From: an uncultured Lachnospiraceae bacterium | GTDB lineage: Bacteria; Bacillota; Clostridia; Lachnospirales; Lachnospiraceae | Direction of reading: 5' to 3' | NCBI GenBank assembly: GCA_947626435.1 | Contig: CANQSB010000004.1 | Coordinates: forward strand, 62,001-126,000 | Length of the DNA: 64,000 bases | Shown: positions 18,423-27,608 of the stretch, one piece after another | Layout of the letters: the number at the start of each line of letters is the position of its first letter | Numbering within the stretch: the stretch's first letter is position 1 | Program-made: the position numbers and the translations under genes | Notes under the pieces: model-generated | Seen by the model: only the letters and a program-made list of their open reading frames with translations | Told to the model about the DNA's origin: nothing | Database searches by the model: none

Positions 18423-21116
18423 ATGGATTTCGATAGGGGACTTACTCTTGTTGATTTTATTAGTCAGGAGAGGCTGGCGATTTTTGAGGAGGCGGTTGCC
18501 GAGTTTACGGGCATGGCGACGATTATAACCGATGCCGACGGCAGGCCTGTCACCAAGGGCTCGAATTTTACGGATTTTTGTATGAAATATACGCGTAACA
18601 CCGAACTTGGGGGAAAGCGCTGCGAATGGTGCGACAAATTCGGGGCGGAGCAGACGCGGGAAAATAATTATGCCACTACATACATATGCCATGCGGGGCT
18701 TACTGATTTTGCGGCGCCCATACTTGTAAACGACAACCATGTCGGCTGCATAATAGGCGGGCAGGTGCTTACAAAGGAGCCCGACTATGAAAGGATAAGG
18801 AATGTGGCTATGGAAATAGGCGTCAATCCTGACGAGTATGTCGAGGCCGTAAAAAAGGTCAAGATTCTGCCGAGACGCATAATAGTAAAGGCGTCGGAGT
18901 TCCTGTTTAAGATGTCGTATATACTTTCGGATATGGCATACGGAAATTACCAGATGATGATTGCGAATGAGGAGATTGAAAAGGCGAGCAAGACAAAGTC
19001 GGATTTCCTTGCGAATATGAGCCATGAGATACGCACGCCCATGAACGCTGTGATTGGCATGGCGGAAATGGCGCTGAGGGAGGATTTGCCGCCTGCGGCG
19101 CGTGACTATATTCACCAGATTAAATCGTCGGGGCGCGAGCTTCTGACCATTATAAATGATATTCTCGACTTTTCAAAGATAGAGTCGGGCAAGATGGACA
19201 TTATTCCTGTGGAATACGAGACAATGTCCATTATAAATGATGTGGTGAACATCATTATGACGCGCCTTAGAAAAAAGGATGTCGAGCTTATCCTTGACTT
19301 GAATCCCGCCATACCGAATAAGCTGTTTGGCGACAATATCCGCATTAAACAGGTGCTTATAAATATCGCGAACAATGCCGCTAAATTTACAAATGAGGGC
19401 AAGATTACCATACATTTCGATTATGAGTCAAAGTCTGAGGATGAGATAATCATGAACATAGCTGTGGAGGATACGGGTATCGGTATCAAGCCGCAGGATT
19501 TGGATAAGCTTTTTAAGTCGTTCCAACAGGTTGACAGCAAGAGAAACCGCAATGTCGAGGGTACGGGCTTAGGGCTTGCGATTTCAAAAAATCTGCTGTC
19601 GCTTATGGGCGGCGATATAAAGGTGGAAAGCGTGTACGGAAAGGGGAGCACATTTTCATTTTCATTCCCGCAGAAGGTAATGGACACAGTACCCAGCATT
19701 GAGGTGGAGGACGCGGACAAAAAGCTGGTGGCGGCGGTCTTTGAAAATGAGTTTGTGCGCACCCGAATTGCCGTTGACTGTGAAAAGCTGGGTGTAATGT
19801 ACGCCGAGGCGGCGACTCCCGATGAATTTTTGGAGCGCGCGGCGGAGTGTATTGAGAGGGAGCATTTTGTCCTTATAGAAAAGAGCCTGTTTAACGCTGA
19901 CTGGGAAAATTTCGTGAGGGGCAATAAAAATATCAGGGCTGTGGTGGTAGTTGACTTTTTTGACACTGACAAGTATGACATACCCAATCTTATGGTCATG
20001 AAAAAGCCGATTTACGCGCTTAATCTGGCGACGCTTTTGAAAGGAAAGGATTTGCATTACGGTCAGGATGAGGAGTCGGAAAGGGACTTTGATTTTATCG
20101 CGCCCGACGCGGAGGTGCTTGTCGTAGACGACAATGCTGTGAACCTGACGATTACCGAGGGGCTGCTCAAACCGCTGCAGATGAAAATACAGACGGCGCT
20201 CAGCGGCAAGGAGGCTATAGATAGGATAGAAACGCACCATTTTGACTTAATTTTTATGGACCATATGATGCCTGAGATGGACGGTGTGGAAACTACGCGC
20301 GTCATCAGGCGTTTCCATAAGGATTATAACGATGTGCCTATTATAGCGCTTACGGCGAATGCCGTTGACGGCACGAAGGATATGTTTTTGAGCGAGGGCA
20401 TGAATGATTTCGTGTCAAAGCCTATTGAACTGCGCACGATTATCTCCAAGGTAAAGCAGTGGCTTCCTGTGGAAAAAATCAAGCGCGTCGAGGGCAGCGT
20501 GATAAATACTGAGGAGGCTGACGAGGAGATTGTAATAGGCGATTTGGACACGAAGCTTGCCATCTCAATGCTTGGCAGCAAGGAGCTGTTCTGGTCTATT
20601 TTGGAGACTTATTACAAGGCTATCGAAAAGAGGGCGTCGCTTATAAAGGAGCTTTTGGAAAAGGAGGACTGGGCAAGGTACACTATCGAGGTACATTCAC
20701 TCAAAAGCTTTTCAAAGCAGGTGGGTGCCATGGAGCTTGCGGAGGCGGCGGCAAAGCTTGAACAGGCGGGAAACGCGCGCGATACTGTGACGATGCGCGG
20801 CGATACTGACGCTATGCTGGCGTATTACAGGGGGTATATTCCGATATTGGAGCCGTTCTTTAAGAAGGAGGACGAGGAGGAAACGGCGGATAAGCCTGAG
20901 ATAACGAACGATATTTTGAATGATTTCTTTGTGCGTATGAGCGAGGCTGTGGACAATCTTGATATGGACAGCATGGAGGAGATTGCGGGTGAGATGAGGA
21001 AGTATCGTTATGAAGGGACTAATAAGGAGATGTTTGGCAAGCTTATCGACGCGATAGACGGGATGGACACTGACGCGTGCGAGGAGTTGATTGTGGAGTG
21101 GGGGAGTATGCTGTAG
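18423..21116 (+). CDS. PocR-domain hybrid sensor histidine kinase (REC and Hpt)
   Basis: The 897-residue cytoplasmic kinase begins with a PocR-type sensory domain (residues about 8-165). This carries a CEWC pair and a further cysteine in YICHAGLTDF, consistent with a small-ligand or redox/metal sensor. Next are HisKA (NMSHEIRTPMNA), HATPase_c (NNAAKF, DTGIGIK, GTGLGLA), and a degenerate receiver-like segment without an acceptor (about residues 425-555). A true receiver (LVVDDNAVN, FMDHMMPEMDG, SKPIE) and a C-terminal Hpt domain with the phospho-histidine in VHSLKS follow. This is a complete His-Asp-His relay. The ATG at 18423 is favoured because GGGGG lies 7 bases upstream; GTG 18396 and ATG 18417 are alternatives. 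Confidence 0.85.
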   Translation: MDFDRGLTLVDFISQERLAIFEEAVAEFTGMATIITDADGRPVTKGSNFTDFCMKYTRNTELGGKRCEWCDKFGAEQTRENNYATTYICHAGLTDFAAPILVNDNHVGCIIGGQVLTKEPDYERIRNVAMEIGVNPDEYVEAVKKVKILPRRIIVKASEFLFKMSYILSDMAYGNYQMMIANEEIEKASKTKSDFLANMSHEIRTPMNAVIGMAEMALREDLPPAARDYIHQIKSSGRELLTIINDILDFSKIESGKMDIIPVEYETMSIINDVVNIIMTRLRKKDVELILDLNPAIPNKLFGDNIRIKQVLINIANNAAKFTNEGKITIHFDYESKSEDEIIMNIAVEDTGIGIKPQDLDKLFKSFQQVDSKRNRNVEGTGLGLAISKNLLSLMGGDIKVESVYGKGSTFSFSFPQKVMDTVPSIEVEDADKKLVAAVFENEFVRTRIAVDCEKLGVMYAEAATPDEFLERAAECIEREHFVLIEKSLFNADWENFVRGNKNIRAVVVVDFFDTDKYDIPNLMVMKKPIYALNLATLLKGKDLHYGQDEESERDFDFIAPDAEVLVVDDNAVNLTITEGLLKPLQMKIQTALSGKEAIDRIETHHFDLIFMDHMMPEMDGVETTRVIRRFHKDYNDVPIIALTANAVDGTKDMFLSEGMNDFVSKPIELRTIISKVKQWLPVEKIKRVEGSVINTEEADEEIVIGDLDTKLAISMLGSKELFWSILETYYKAIEKRASLIKELLEKEDWARYTIEVHSLKSFSKQVGAMELAEAAAKLEQAGNARDTVTMRGDTDAMLAYYRGYIPILEPFFKKEDEEETADKPEITNDILNDFFVRMSEAVDNLDMDSMEEIAGEMRKYRYEGTNKEMFGKLIDAIDGMDTDACEELIVEWGSML

Positions 21117-21166
21117 AGGTATAAGGACTTTGAATAAGGTTTAGGGTATTGAATATTGTATTAATA

Positions 21167-21194
21167 AAAGGTGTTCATTTTGAACGCCTTTTAT
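21167..21194 (+). terminator. Terminator after the PocR kinase gene
   Basis: An 11-bp stem (AAAGGTGTTCA / TGAACGCCTTT, one G-U pair) with a 3-base loop; the T-run is interrupted (TTTTATGTT). Confidence 0.7.
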
Positions 21195-21231
21195 GTTATC
21201 ATAGAAAAAAGCGCAAAAGGAGGGCAGGAAT

Positions 21232-22941
21232 GTGGCAAGGACGGTAGGGATAGGGATTCAGGATTTTGAGACGATTGTAACAAATGATTATTTTTATATA
21301 GATAAGACGCATTTTATAAAGGAATGGTGGGAGAGCGGCGACAGCGTGACGCTTATCACGCGCCCGCGCCGTTTCGGAAAGACGCTTACGATAAGTATGC
21401 TTGAAAAGTTTTTTTCGGTGAAGTATGCTGGCAGGGGGGATTTGTTTGAAAAGCTGTCCGTATGGCGGGAGGAGAAGTACCGCAAGTTGCAGGGGACATA
21501 TCCTGTGATAAGTTTGAGCTTTGCGAATATAAAGGAAACGGATTATCAGACAACTAGAGAGAAAATATGCCTGCTTTTGGAAAAGCTTTATTCGCAGTAT
21601 GAATTTTTGTTGGATGGTGACATTCTTACCGAGGGGGAAAAGAAATATTTTAAAAGCGTATCGCCTGATATGGACAATACTATAGCGACTATGGCGATTT
21701 ACCAGCTTTCGGATTTTTTGCATAGGTATTATGGAAAAAAAGTAATTGTGCTGCTTGATGAGTATGATACGCCTATGCAGGAGGCGTATGTCAGGGGATA
21801 TTGGGATGAGATGGCGGCGTTTACTAGAAGTTTGTTTAATTCAGCCTTTAAGACGAATCCATGGTTGGAGCGCGGCTTGATGACAGGTATAACGCGGGTT
21901 AGTAAAGAATCGATTTTTTCGGATTTGAACAATTTGAAGGTAGTCACGACGACTTCAAATGAATATGCGTCCTCATTTGGATTTACGCAGTCCGAGGTGT
22001 TTTTGGCTATGGACGAGTTTGGTTATGATAATAAGGATAAGGTAAAGGCATGGTATGACGGATTTAACTTCGGTAAGCTCAGCGACATTTATAATCCGTG
22101 GTCAATAATAAATTTTCTTGATACGGGCAAGGTGTCTGTATATTGGGCAAACACAAGCTCAAACAGCCTTATCAACAAGCTTATCCGCGAGGGTGGCTCG
22201 GACGTAAAGAAAAAATTTGAAGGTCTTCTGAATGGAGAGCCTGTCGTGAGCAATATTGATGAGCAGATTGTGTACAATCAGCTTGATGTAAGACCGAACG
22301 CGATATGGAGCCTGCTGCTTGCGAGCGGATATTTAAAGGTGCAGAGGCTAAAGACATATGACGATATAGACTGGCTGGGCGGGGCAAAGCCTGAGTATGA
22401 GCTGGTGCTGACGAATTTTGAAGTGCGCCTTATGTTTGAAGCGATGATTTTGGACTGGTTTGGCGTAGTCGAGTCGGATTACAATGATTTTGTCAAAGCG
22501 CTTCTGTCAGGCGACATAAAAGCAATGAATGAATACATGAACCGCGTATCGAGCGAGGTTTTCAGCTATTTTGACACAGGCAGGAGAAAGTCCGGCAAGG
22601 CTGAACCCGAGCGTTTTTACCATGGCTTTGTTTTGGGATTGTTGGTGGAGCTGAGGGGAAGATACCGCCTTACTTCAAACAGGGAGAGCGGTTTCGGCAG
22701 ATATGACGTAATGCTTGAACCTCTCAACAAGGATGACGACGCGATTATTTTGGAGTTTAAGGTGCGTGACACTGACGACGAGCAGACGCTTGCCGATACG
22801 GTAAACGCGGCATTAAAGCAGATAGATGAAAGGCAGTATTCGCAGACATTGATTGATAATGGCATAAGCATGGGGAAAATCAAAAAGTATGGTTTTGCAT
22901 TTGAGGGGAAAAAGGTACTAATCGGCGGAAGTGTAAAGTAA
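21232..22941 (+). CDS. AAA-ATPase-like protein with C-terminal PD-(D/E)XK nuclease-like domain
   Basis: The 569-residue protein matches the AAA-ATPase-like / PDDEXK_9 family that is multicopy in gut Clostridia and Bacteroidetes. The N-terminal half has a Walker A variant in TRPRRFGKTL and Walker B IVLLDEYDTPM. The C-terminal 120 residues have GFGRYDVML followed by AIILEFKVRD, a D...ExK nuclease-like pattern. The biochemical role is not established. It starts with GTG after AGGAGGGCAGGAAT. It stands alone after a terminator, consistent with a mobile or accessory gene. Confidence 0.82.
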   Translation: MARTVGIGIQDFETIVTNDYFYIDKTHFIKEWWESGDSVTLITRPRRFGKTLTISMLEKFFSVKYAGRGDLFEKLSVWREEKYRKLQGTYPVISLSFANIKETDYQTTREKICLLLEKLYSQYEFLLDGDILTEGEKKYFKSVSPDMDNTIATMAIYQLSDFLHRYYGKKVIVLLDEYDTPMQEAYVRGYWDEMAAFTRSLFNSAFKTNPWLERGLMTGITRVSKESIFSDLNNLKVVTTTSNEYASSFGFTQSEVFLAMDEFGYDNKDKVKAWYDGFNFGKLSDIYNPWSIINFLDTGKVSVYWANTSSNSLINKLIREGGSDVKKKFEGLLNGEPVVSNIDEQIVYNQLDVRPNAIWSLLLASGYLKVQRLKTYDDIDWLGGAKPEYELVLTNFEVRLMFEAMILDWFGVVESDYNDFVKALLSGDIKAMNEYMNRVSSEVFSYFDTGRRKSGKAEPERFYHGFVLGLLVELRGRYRLTSNRESGFGRYDVMLEPLNKDDDAIILEFKVRDTDDEQTLADTVNAALKQIDERQYSQTLIDNGISMGKIKKYGFAFEGKKVLIGGSVK

Positions 22942-22952
22942 GAGGGATCGAT

Positions 22953-23048
22953 ATGTTTTTAATCAAGGGAATCTTTAAGTCGGGTGGTTAAATGGTCGAG
23001 AGCCCGGATTGGGATTGAGATGTTTTTTATTCAAAGGGGGAATCTTAA
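22953..23048 (+). repeat. Imperfect direct repeat in the cysK leader region
   Basis: A segment of about 27 bases (ATGTTTTTAATCAAGGGAATC...) at 22953-22978 recurs imperfectly at 23020-23048, 67 bases downstream. A GC-rich CGGGT...GCCCG pairing lies between. The 261-base gap holds no gene. I see no known riboswitch. Confidence 0.35.
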
Positions 23049-23079
23049 TCTGAGGATGAAAATTTTATATAAATAATAG

Positions 23080-23108
23080 TTGACAATATCCTGTTATAGG
23101 AATATAAT
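23080..23108 (+). promoter_or_regulatory. Consensus promoter of cysK with overlapping dyads
   Basis: TTGACA (23080-23085), 17 bp and TATAAT (23103-23108) is a perfect sigma-A promoter. An imperfect dyad (ATATCCT, 5 bases, AGGAATAT) fills the spacer and -10. A second CCTA...TAGG dyad lies just downstream (about 23126-23142). This resembles the site layout of Rrf2-type cysteine repressors such as CymR, which is an inference. Confidence 0.8.
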
Positions 23109-23202
23109 CAAAAGCATACAAAACCTACTTAAATAATAGGAAATAAAGACTGGAACAACAATAAAAATATTTAGCTGTCCAAACGGCAAGGAGGAATTAA
23201 AA

Positions 23203-24141
23203 ATGGGAAAAATTAAGGAGAGCGCGCTTGAATTAATTGGAGGCACGCCGATATTAAAGCTTAACGGATACTCAAAGAAGGCTGGAATTACAAATGCTAC
23301 AATACTTGCAAAGCTTGAATATCTTAATCCCGCGGGGTCTGTAAAGGACAGGATTGCGCTGGCGATGATTGAAGACGCGGAGCAGAAGGGCTTGCTTAAA
23401 CCGGGGGCTACGATTATAGAGCCGACTTCAGGAAATACGGGAATCGGGCTTGCGTCTGTGGCTGCTGCAAAGGGCTATAAGGCGATTCTCACGCTTCCCG
23501 ACACCATGAGCGTAGAGCGCAGAAATCTCCTTAAAGCGTATGGCGCCGAGCTTGTGCTTACCGAGGGTGCAAAAGGCATGAAGGGCGCGATTGCAAAGGC
23601 GGAGGAGCTTAATAAGGAGATAGAGGGTTCTATCATTCTGGGGCAGTTTGTAAACCCTGCCAATCCCAAAATACATAAGGAAACGACAGGACCTGAGATT
23701 TGGGAGCAGACAGACGGAAAGGTCGATATCTTTGTCGCAGGCGTAGGCACGGGCGGTACGCTCACAGGCGTTGGCGAGTATTTGAAAGAGAAAAACCCTG
23801 ACATTAAGATAGTGGCAGTCGAGCCCGCCTCAAGCCCCGTATTGTCAAAGGGAACGGCAGGAGCCCACAAAATACAGGGAATCGGTGCAGGCTTTGTGCC
23901 TGATGTGCTAAATACAAAGATTTATGACGAAATCATTCCGATTGAAAATGATGACGCATTTACGGAGGGCAGGGCGTTTGCGGTAAGCGAAGGAATACTG
24001 GTAGGCATTTCATCAGGGGCAGCGCTTAAAGCCGCGTCAATCCTCGCCCAGAGACCTGAAAACGCTGGAAAGACGATAGTAGTGCTGCTTCCAGACTCTG
24101 GCGACAGATACCTGTCTACGCCGCTTTTTTCGGGGAATTAA
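23203..24141 (+). CDS. cysK: Cysteine synthase A (O-acetylserine sulfhydrylase)
   Basis: The 312-residue PLP enzyme forms cysteine from O-acetylserine and sulfide. The PLP lysine is K48 in NPAGSVKDR, the substrate loop is [11 protein letters not shown], and the PLP phosphate-binding loop is [12 protein letters not shown]. The C-terminal SSGAAL and [11 protein letters not shown] motifs are typical of CysK. The start follows AAGGAGGAATTAAAA. The gene has its own perfect promoter with operator-like dyads and a strong terminator, so it is a regulated single-gene unit. No cysE is in the window. Confidence 0.97.
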   Translation: MGKIKESALELIGGTPILKLNGYSKKAGITNATILAKLEYLNPAGSVKDRIALAMIEDAEQKGLLKPGATIIEPTSGNTGIGLASVAAAKGYKAILTLPDTMSVERRNLLKAYGAELVLTEGAKGMKGAIAKAEELNKEIEGSIILGQFVNPANPKIHKETTGPEIWEQTDGKVDIFVAGVGTGGTLTGVGEYLKEKNPDIKIVAVEPASSPVLSKGTAGAHKIQGIGAGFVPDVLNTKIYDEIIPIENDDAFTEGRAFAVSEGILVGISSGAALKAASILAQRPENAGKTIVVLLPDSGDRYLSTPLFSGN

Positions 24142-24167
24142 CAGTTAATAGCTTATAGCTGATAATG

Positions 24168-24218
24168 AGCTGCTGCTTTGCAAATGATTAATAATTTGCA
24201 AAGCAGCAGCTTGTTTTT
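24168..24218. terminator. Bidirectional terminator between cysK and the XRE gene
   Basis: An 18-bp perfect stem (24168-24185 with 24194-24211) with an 8-base loop and TTGTTTTT. It separates two convergent genes and can serve both. Confidence 0.9.
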
Positions 24219-24221
24219 GAA

Positions 24222-24722
24222 CTATTGCGAAAACCTAGCTCCAAAGATTGCCGCAATCAAAGCAAATGGCGCTACTCTAACGAATAACCACTCAAATGCG
24301 TGAAATAATACTCCCGCAACTGCCGTTTCGGGTTCATTATAATCCCAGTTCAGGTAAGGACTGTTTAGCATTATTAAAGCTGCAGATACAACCGTTATAC
24401 TCACACAAAATGAAATAAAAAGCCAACGGATTACTTTTCGCCTCGTTGCTTCCCGATGTGCAATTTGCAGATTTATGACCTCAAGTTTTTCGGAAATTGC
24501 CTTTAATTCATCAGCCTTTGGCTCTGCAACAGTTTCTCCAAGCAATGTGCTTACAGATGTTTCAAATACCTCTGATATGGAAATCAACATAGTGGCATCT
24601 GGAACAGATAAGCCTTGCTCCCATTTTGATATTGTTTGCCTTACCACATTCAGTTTGATTGCAAGTTCTTCTTGCGAAAGTCCTTTAGATTTTCTGATTG
24701 CTTTGATGTTTTCACTTAGCAT
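24222..24722 (-). CDS. XRE-family transcriptional regulator with C-terminal membrane segments
   Basis: The 166-residue protein begins with a classic Cro/C1 helix-turn-helix (KSKGLSQEELAIKLNVVRQTISKWEQG). A linker and two hydrophobic helices follow (WLFISFCVSITVVSAALIML; AFEWLFVRVAPFALIAAIFG). Membrane-tethered XRE proteins of this layout are common in Clostridia, but their signals are unknown. The start follows GAAAGGAGGTATCACTT on the minus strand. It is downstream of the VanZ-like gene by about 70 bases on the same strand, so both may form a small operon. Confidence 0.85.
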   Translation of the reverse strand: MLSENIKAIRKSKGLSQEELAIKLNVVRQTISKWEQGLSVPDATMLISISEVFETSVSTLLGETVAEPKADELKAISEKLEVINLQIAHREATRRKVIRWLFISFCVSITVVSAALIMLNSPYLNWDYNEPETAVAGVLFHAFEWLFVRVAPFALIAAIFGARFSQ

Positions 24723-24791
24723 AAGTGATACCTCCTTTCAACACCATTATGCAGAAAAAAGCCCATTGCGGCAAGCAACGTAAATTAACAT

Positions 24792-25415
24792 TTATCCGAC
24801 ATTAAGCAGATTATGGATTACCCAAGGTTGAATTGTAACCATGATTATAAATGTGTAAATGGCAAACAAGAACACTTCGACCATATAATTGGCATTATTA
24901 GACCGAAACTTTTTTCTCAAATTATTAGGTAAAATTTTGGATAGCATATAATAAACCCAATATCCTACGCATACCCCCGCCGTATTTGTAATGAGATCAT
25001 TTATATCTGTTGAACCCCATCCAAACATCTGAAATATTTCAACGGATAAAGAAAACAGAAATCCAGTTAATACGACGGTCTTTATATGGTAGTATTTCTT
25101 GTACAGCAATGGCAGGAAAAAACCTAACGGAACAAATAAAACAATATTCAGTATAGTATCTGTAGGTCCGCTTATCATACCGAAAAACGGAATCAGAGAG
25201 ATTTTGGGGCGGAATGACATTGTACTTGTATAACCAATTCCTGTTACGGTCAAAATCCCAAAAAGATAATAATAAAACAAAAATACGGCACAAATATGAA
25301 AAGGGCTTTGTTTTCCTTTCGATTTTTTAAGGTATAAGAAATAAAATATAAGAACTGGCACTATAAACACATACCCGCTTATTGAGCGGATAAGAATATC
25401 TGAAATTGGTAACAT
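24792..25415 (-). CDS. VanZ-like family membrane protein
   Basis: The 207-residue protein has about five membrane helices and VanZ-family motifs: NIVLFVPLGFFLPLLY, SLSVEIFQMF and STDINDLITNTAG. VanZ gives low-level teicoplanin resistance in enterococci, but most chromosomal VanZ-like proteins have no proven role. The ATG at 25415 follows AGGGAGGAAAAT; an upstream in-frame ATG lacks a ribosome site. The XRE gene just downstream on the same strand may regulate it. Confidence 0.85.
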   Translation of the reverse strand: MLPISDILIRSISGYVFIVPVLIFYFLYLKKSKGKQSPFHICAVFLFYYYLFGILTVTGIGYTSTMSFRPKISLIPFFGMISGPTDTILNIVLFVPLGFFLPLLYKKYYHIKTVVLTGFLFSLSVEIFQMFGWGSTDINDLITNTAGVCVGYWVYYMLSKILPNNLRKKFRSNNANYMVEVFLFAIYTFIIMVTIQPWVIHNLLNVG

Positions 25416-25628
25416 ATTTTCCTCCCTGTTTCTCTCAAAATTTTCTGTGAACATATTGTATATGAGTGACTGTTCAAAAGATTGCTGCAATCCCGATTGT
25501 TGAATTGTTCAGTGGTATTATCCTACCATAAATGCGCACACACCTCCATTAAAACTTGTTTAATATTTGTTTAAGATTTGATGTGATGTGGTATGATTGA
25601 TAGATAAAAATTTTCGCCGTACATAAAC

Positions 25629-25657
25629 TTGAAAAAAATTTTTTCTTAATGTAAAAT
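25629..25657 (+). promoter_or_regulatory. Probable promoter of the first ABC exporter pair
   Basis: TTGAAA (25629-25634), 17 bp and TAAAAT (25652-25657), 48 bases before the ATG. Confidence 0.55.
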
Positions 25658-25705
25658 TATAAATGGCAAAATTATGGAAACTGTATAGAAGAATGTGAGG
25701 AAGCT

Positions 25706-27429
25706 ATGCTTAAATATCTGAAAAAATACTGGCTGTTTTTTATATTGGCGCCAATTTTTATGGTGGGCGAGGTGAGCATGGACTTGCTGCAGCCGCGCCT
25801 TATGGGACAGATTGTGGACGAGGGCGTGCTGGGCTTGTCGCATGGCGGAGTGGGCGACTTGGGGCTTGTAATAAATACGGGGCTTAGGATGATTGGGCTT
25901 GTGCTCTTTGGCTGCTTTTGCGGGATAATGTCGGGAGTGTTCGCAAACCTGTGCAGCCAGAATTACGGCAACGATATCAGAAAGGACGCGTTCCGCAGAG
26001 TGATGTCGTTTTCGTTTGAGCAGACCGACAGATTTTCCACGGGCTCACTGATTACGCGCGTGACGAACGACATTACGCAGGTGCAGAACCTTGTGACACA
26101 GTGCATCAGGGGCTTTGTGCGGACATTTCTGCTGTTTGCGGGCGGTATCGTGTGCATGCTTACGCTTGATTTAAGCTTTGGCGTGGTGGTTGCGTGCGCG
26201 CTGCCGCTGATTGTAGCGTGCGTTATATTTTTCATCGCCAAGGCCAATCCTATGTTTACTGTCCTGCAGGAAAAGCTTGACAAGGTAAATAACGTTATGC
26301 AGGAAAATGTCGCGGGCGCGCGCGTCGTCAAGGCATATGTAAAGGAGGAGTATGAAAAAGGGCGTTTTGGCGCGGCAAACGGCGAGCTCGTCGGCACACA
26401 GCTTGACGTGCTTTTGCTGTTTTCATATATGACGCCGATTATGAATATAATACTCAATGTTTCCGTGGTAGCGGTGATAAAGGTCGGTGCCATAGAGGTC
26501 GGAAACGGGGGAGTCACGCCAGGCGATGTGATGGCGGCGATTACATACATATCGCAGATTTTAAACGCCGTGATGCGAATGACAATGATTTTCCAGACCG
26601 TGTCAAGGGGCGTGGCATCGGGAAAGCGCATAAAAGAGGTGCTTGACTGTGAGCCGTCGATTAAGGGTGGGAGCTTTGCGGGTGATACTGCCGTCAAGGG
26701 CAAGGTGGAGTTTAGGAATGTGTCCTTTTCATACCCGAATATGGGTGAAAAGAAGGTTATCTCTGATTTCAGCCTGACGATTAATCCGGGCGAGACATTT
26801 GGTATTTTAGGCGCGACAGGGTGTGGCAAGTCAAGCCTTGTCAATCTGATACCGAGGTTTTATGACGCGACGCAGGGCGAGGTGCTTGTTGATGATGTGA
26901 ATGTAAAGGATTATACATTGGGCGCGCTGCGTGGCAAAATAGCCGTGGCTTTGCAGAAAAGCGAGATTTCAGCACGTCGATACGTGAGAATATCGCGTGG
27001 GGAAAGCCTGACGCTGCAGAGGCAGAGATAAGGCGCGCGGCTGACGTGGCGCAGGCGTCTGAATTTATAGACAGCAAGGAGGACGGGCTTGACACGCAGG
27101 TGGCGCAGGGCGGTCACAGCCTTTCGGGCGGACAGAAGCAGAGGGTGGCGATAAGCCGTGCGGTTTTGAAAGACGCGGAAATACTGATTTTTGATGATAC
27201 GACGAGCGCGCTTGACTTAAAGACGGAGGCAAGGCTTTATGAGGAGCTTAAAAGAGAGTATGGCGGCACGACGAAGATTATCATAGCCCAGAGGATTGCG
27301 TCGGTGAAGGACGCGGACAGGATTGCGGTTATCGAGAATGGGCGGCTTGCGGCGTGTGGAAGCCATGATGAGCTGATGGAGAACAGCGCGATTTACAGGG
27401 ATATTTATGATTCACAGTTGAAACGGTAA
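25706..27429 (+). pseudogene. ABC exporter subunit (degenerate-site type), frameshifted
   Basis: The gene would encode about 574 residues: a six-helix ABC exporter membrane domain and an ATPase domain with Walker A GATGCGKSS and signature LSGGQKQR. The frame shifts after the Q-loop, where GAGATTTCAGC at 26963-26973 has one T fewer than needed to read SEIFSTSIREN. The first frame ends at 27031 and the second continues in register to 27429. The Walker B reads IFDDTTSALD (Asp instead of the catalytic Glu) and the switch reads IIAQRIAS (Gln instead of His). This marks the degenerate-site half of a TM287/288-type heterodimer. It is a recent lesion or a sequencing error, since both halves are otherwise intact. 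Confidence 0.85.
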
Positions 27430-27446
27430 GGTGTTCTAATGAGTCC

Positions 27447-27560
27447 GAATTTAATCAAAATATATAAAAATCGCGTCAATGTACTGTATCACAGATACAG
27501 TATATGGTGCAGTTAGTTTGCTGCAAGACGCTGCTTATTTTATATATTTTGACTAAATTC
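27447..27560. repeat. Cloverleaf-like inverted-repeat element between the ABC genes
   Basis: Outer arms of 23 bases (27447-27469 and 27538-27560) match at 22 positions. Inside them GCGTC (27473-27477) pairs with GACGC (27527-27531). Inside that lie two hairpins: TACTGTATC-ACA-GATACAGTA (27482-27502, a perfect 9-bp stem) and TGCAG-8 bases-CTGCA (27508-27525). The single outer mismatch becomes a G-U pair if the minus strand is transcribed. No target-site duplication or ORF was found. It could be a small non-autonomous element or a structured RNA. Confidence 0.75.
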
Positions 27561-27608
27561 TACATTGTTGGATGGGTTAAGGTCTACAGAATAGAATGGA
27601 GGCTTGAA

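Noticed and set aside
22942-23202. Possible riboswitch or T-box upstream of cysK
   Set aside because: The perfect promoter is only about 95 bases before the start codon, leaving no room for a T-box. The remaining structure lies upstream of the promoter.
25706-27429. Programmed frameshift in the ABC exporter gene
   Set aside because: No slippery heptamer or downstream pseudoknot is evident, and programmed frameshifting is not known in this family; a simple deletion explains it.
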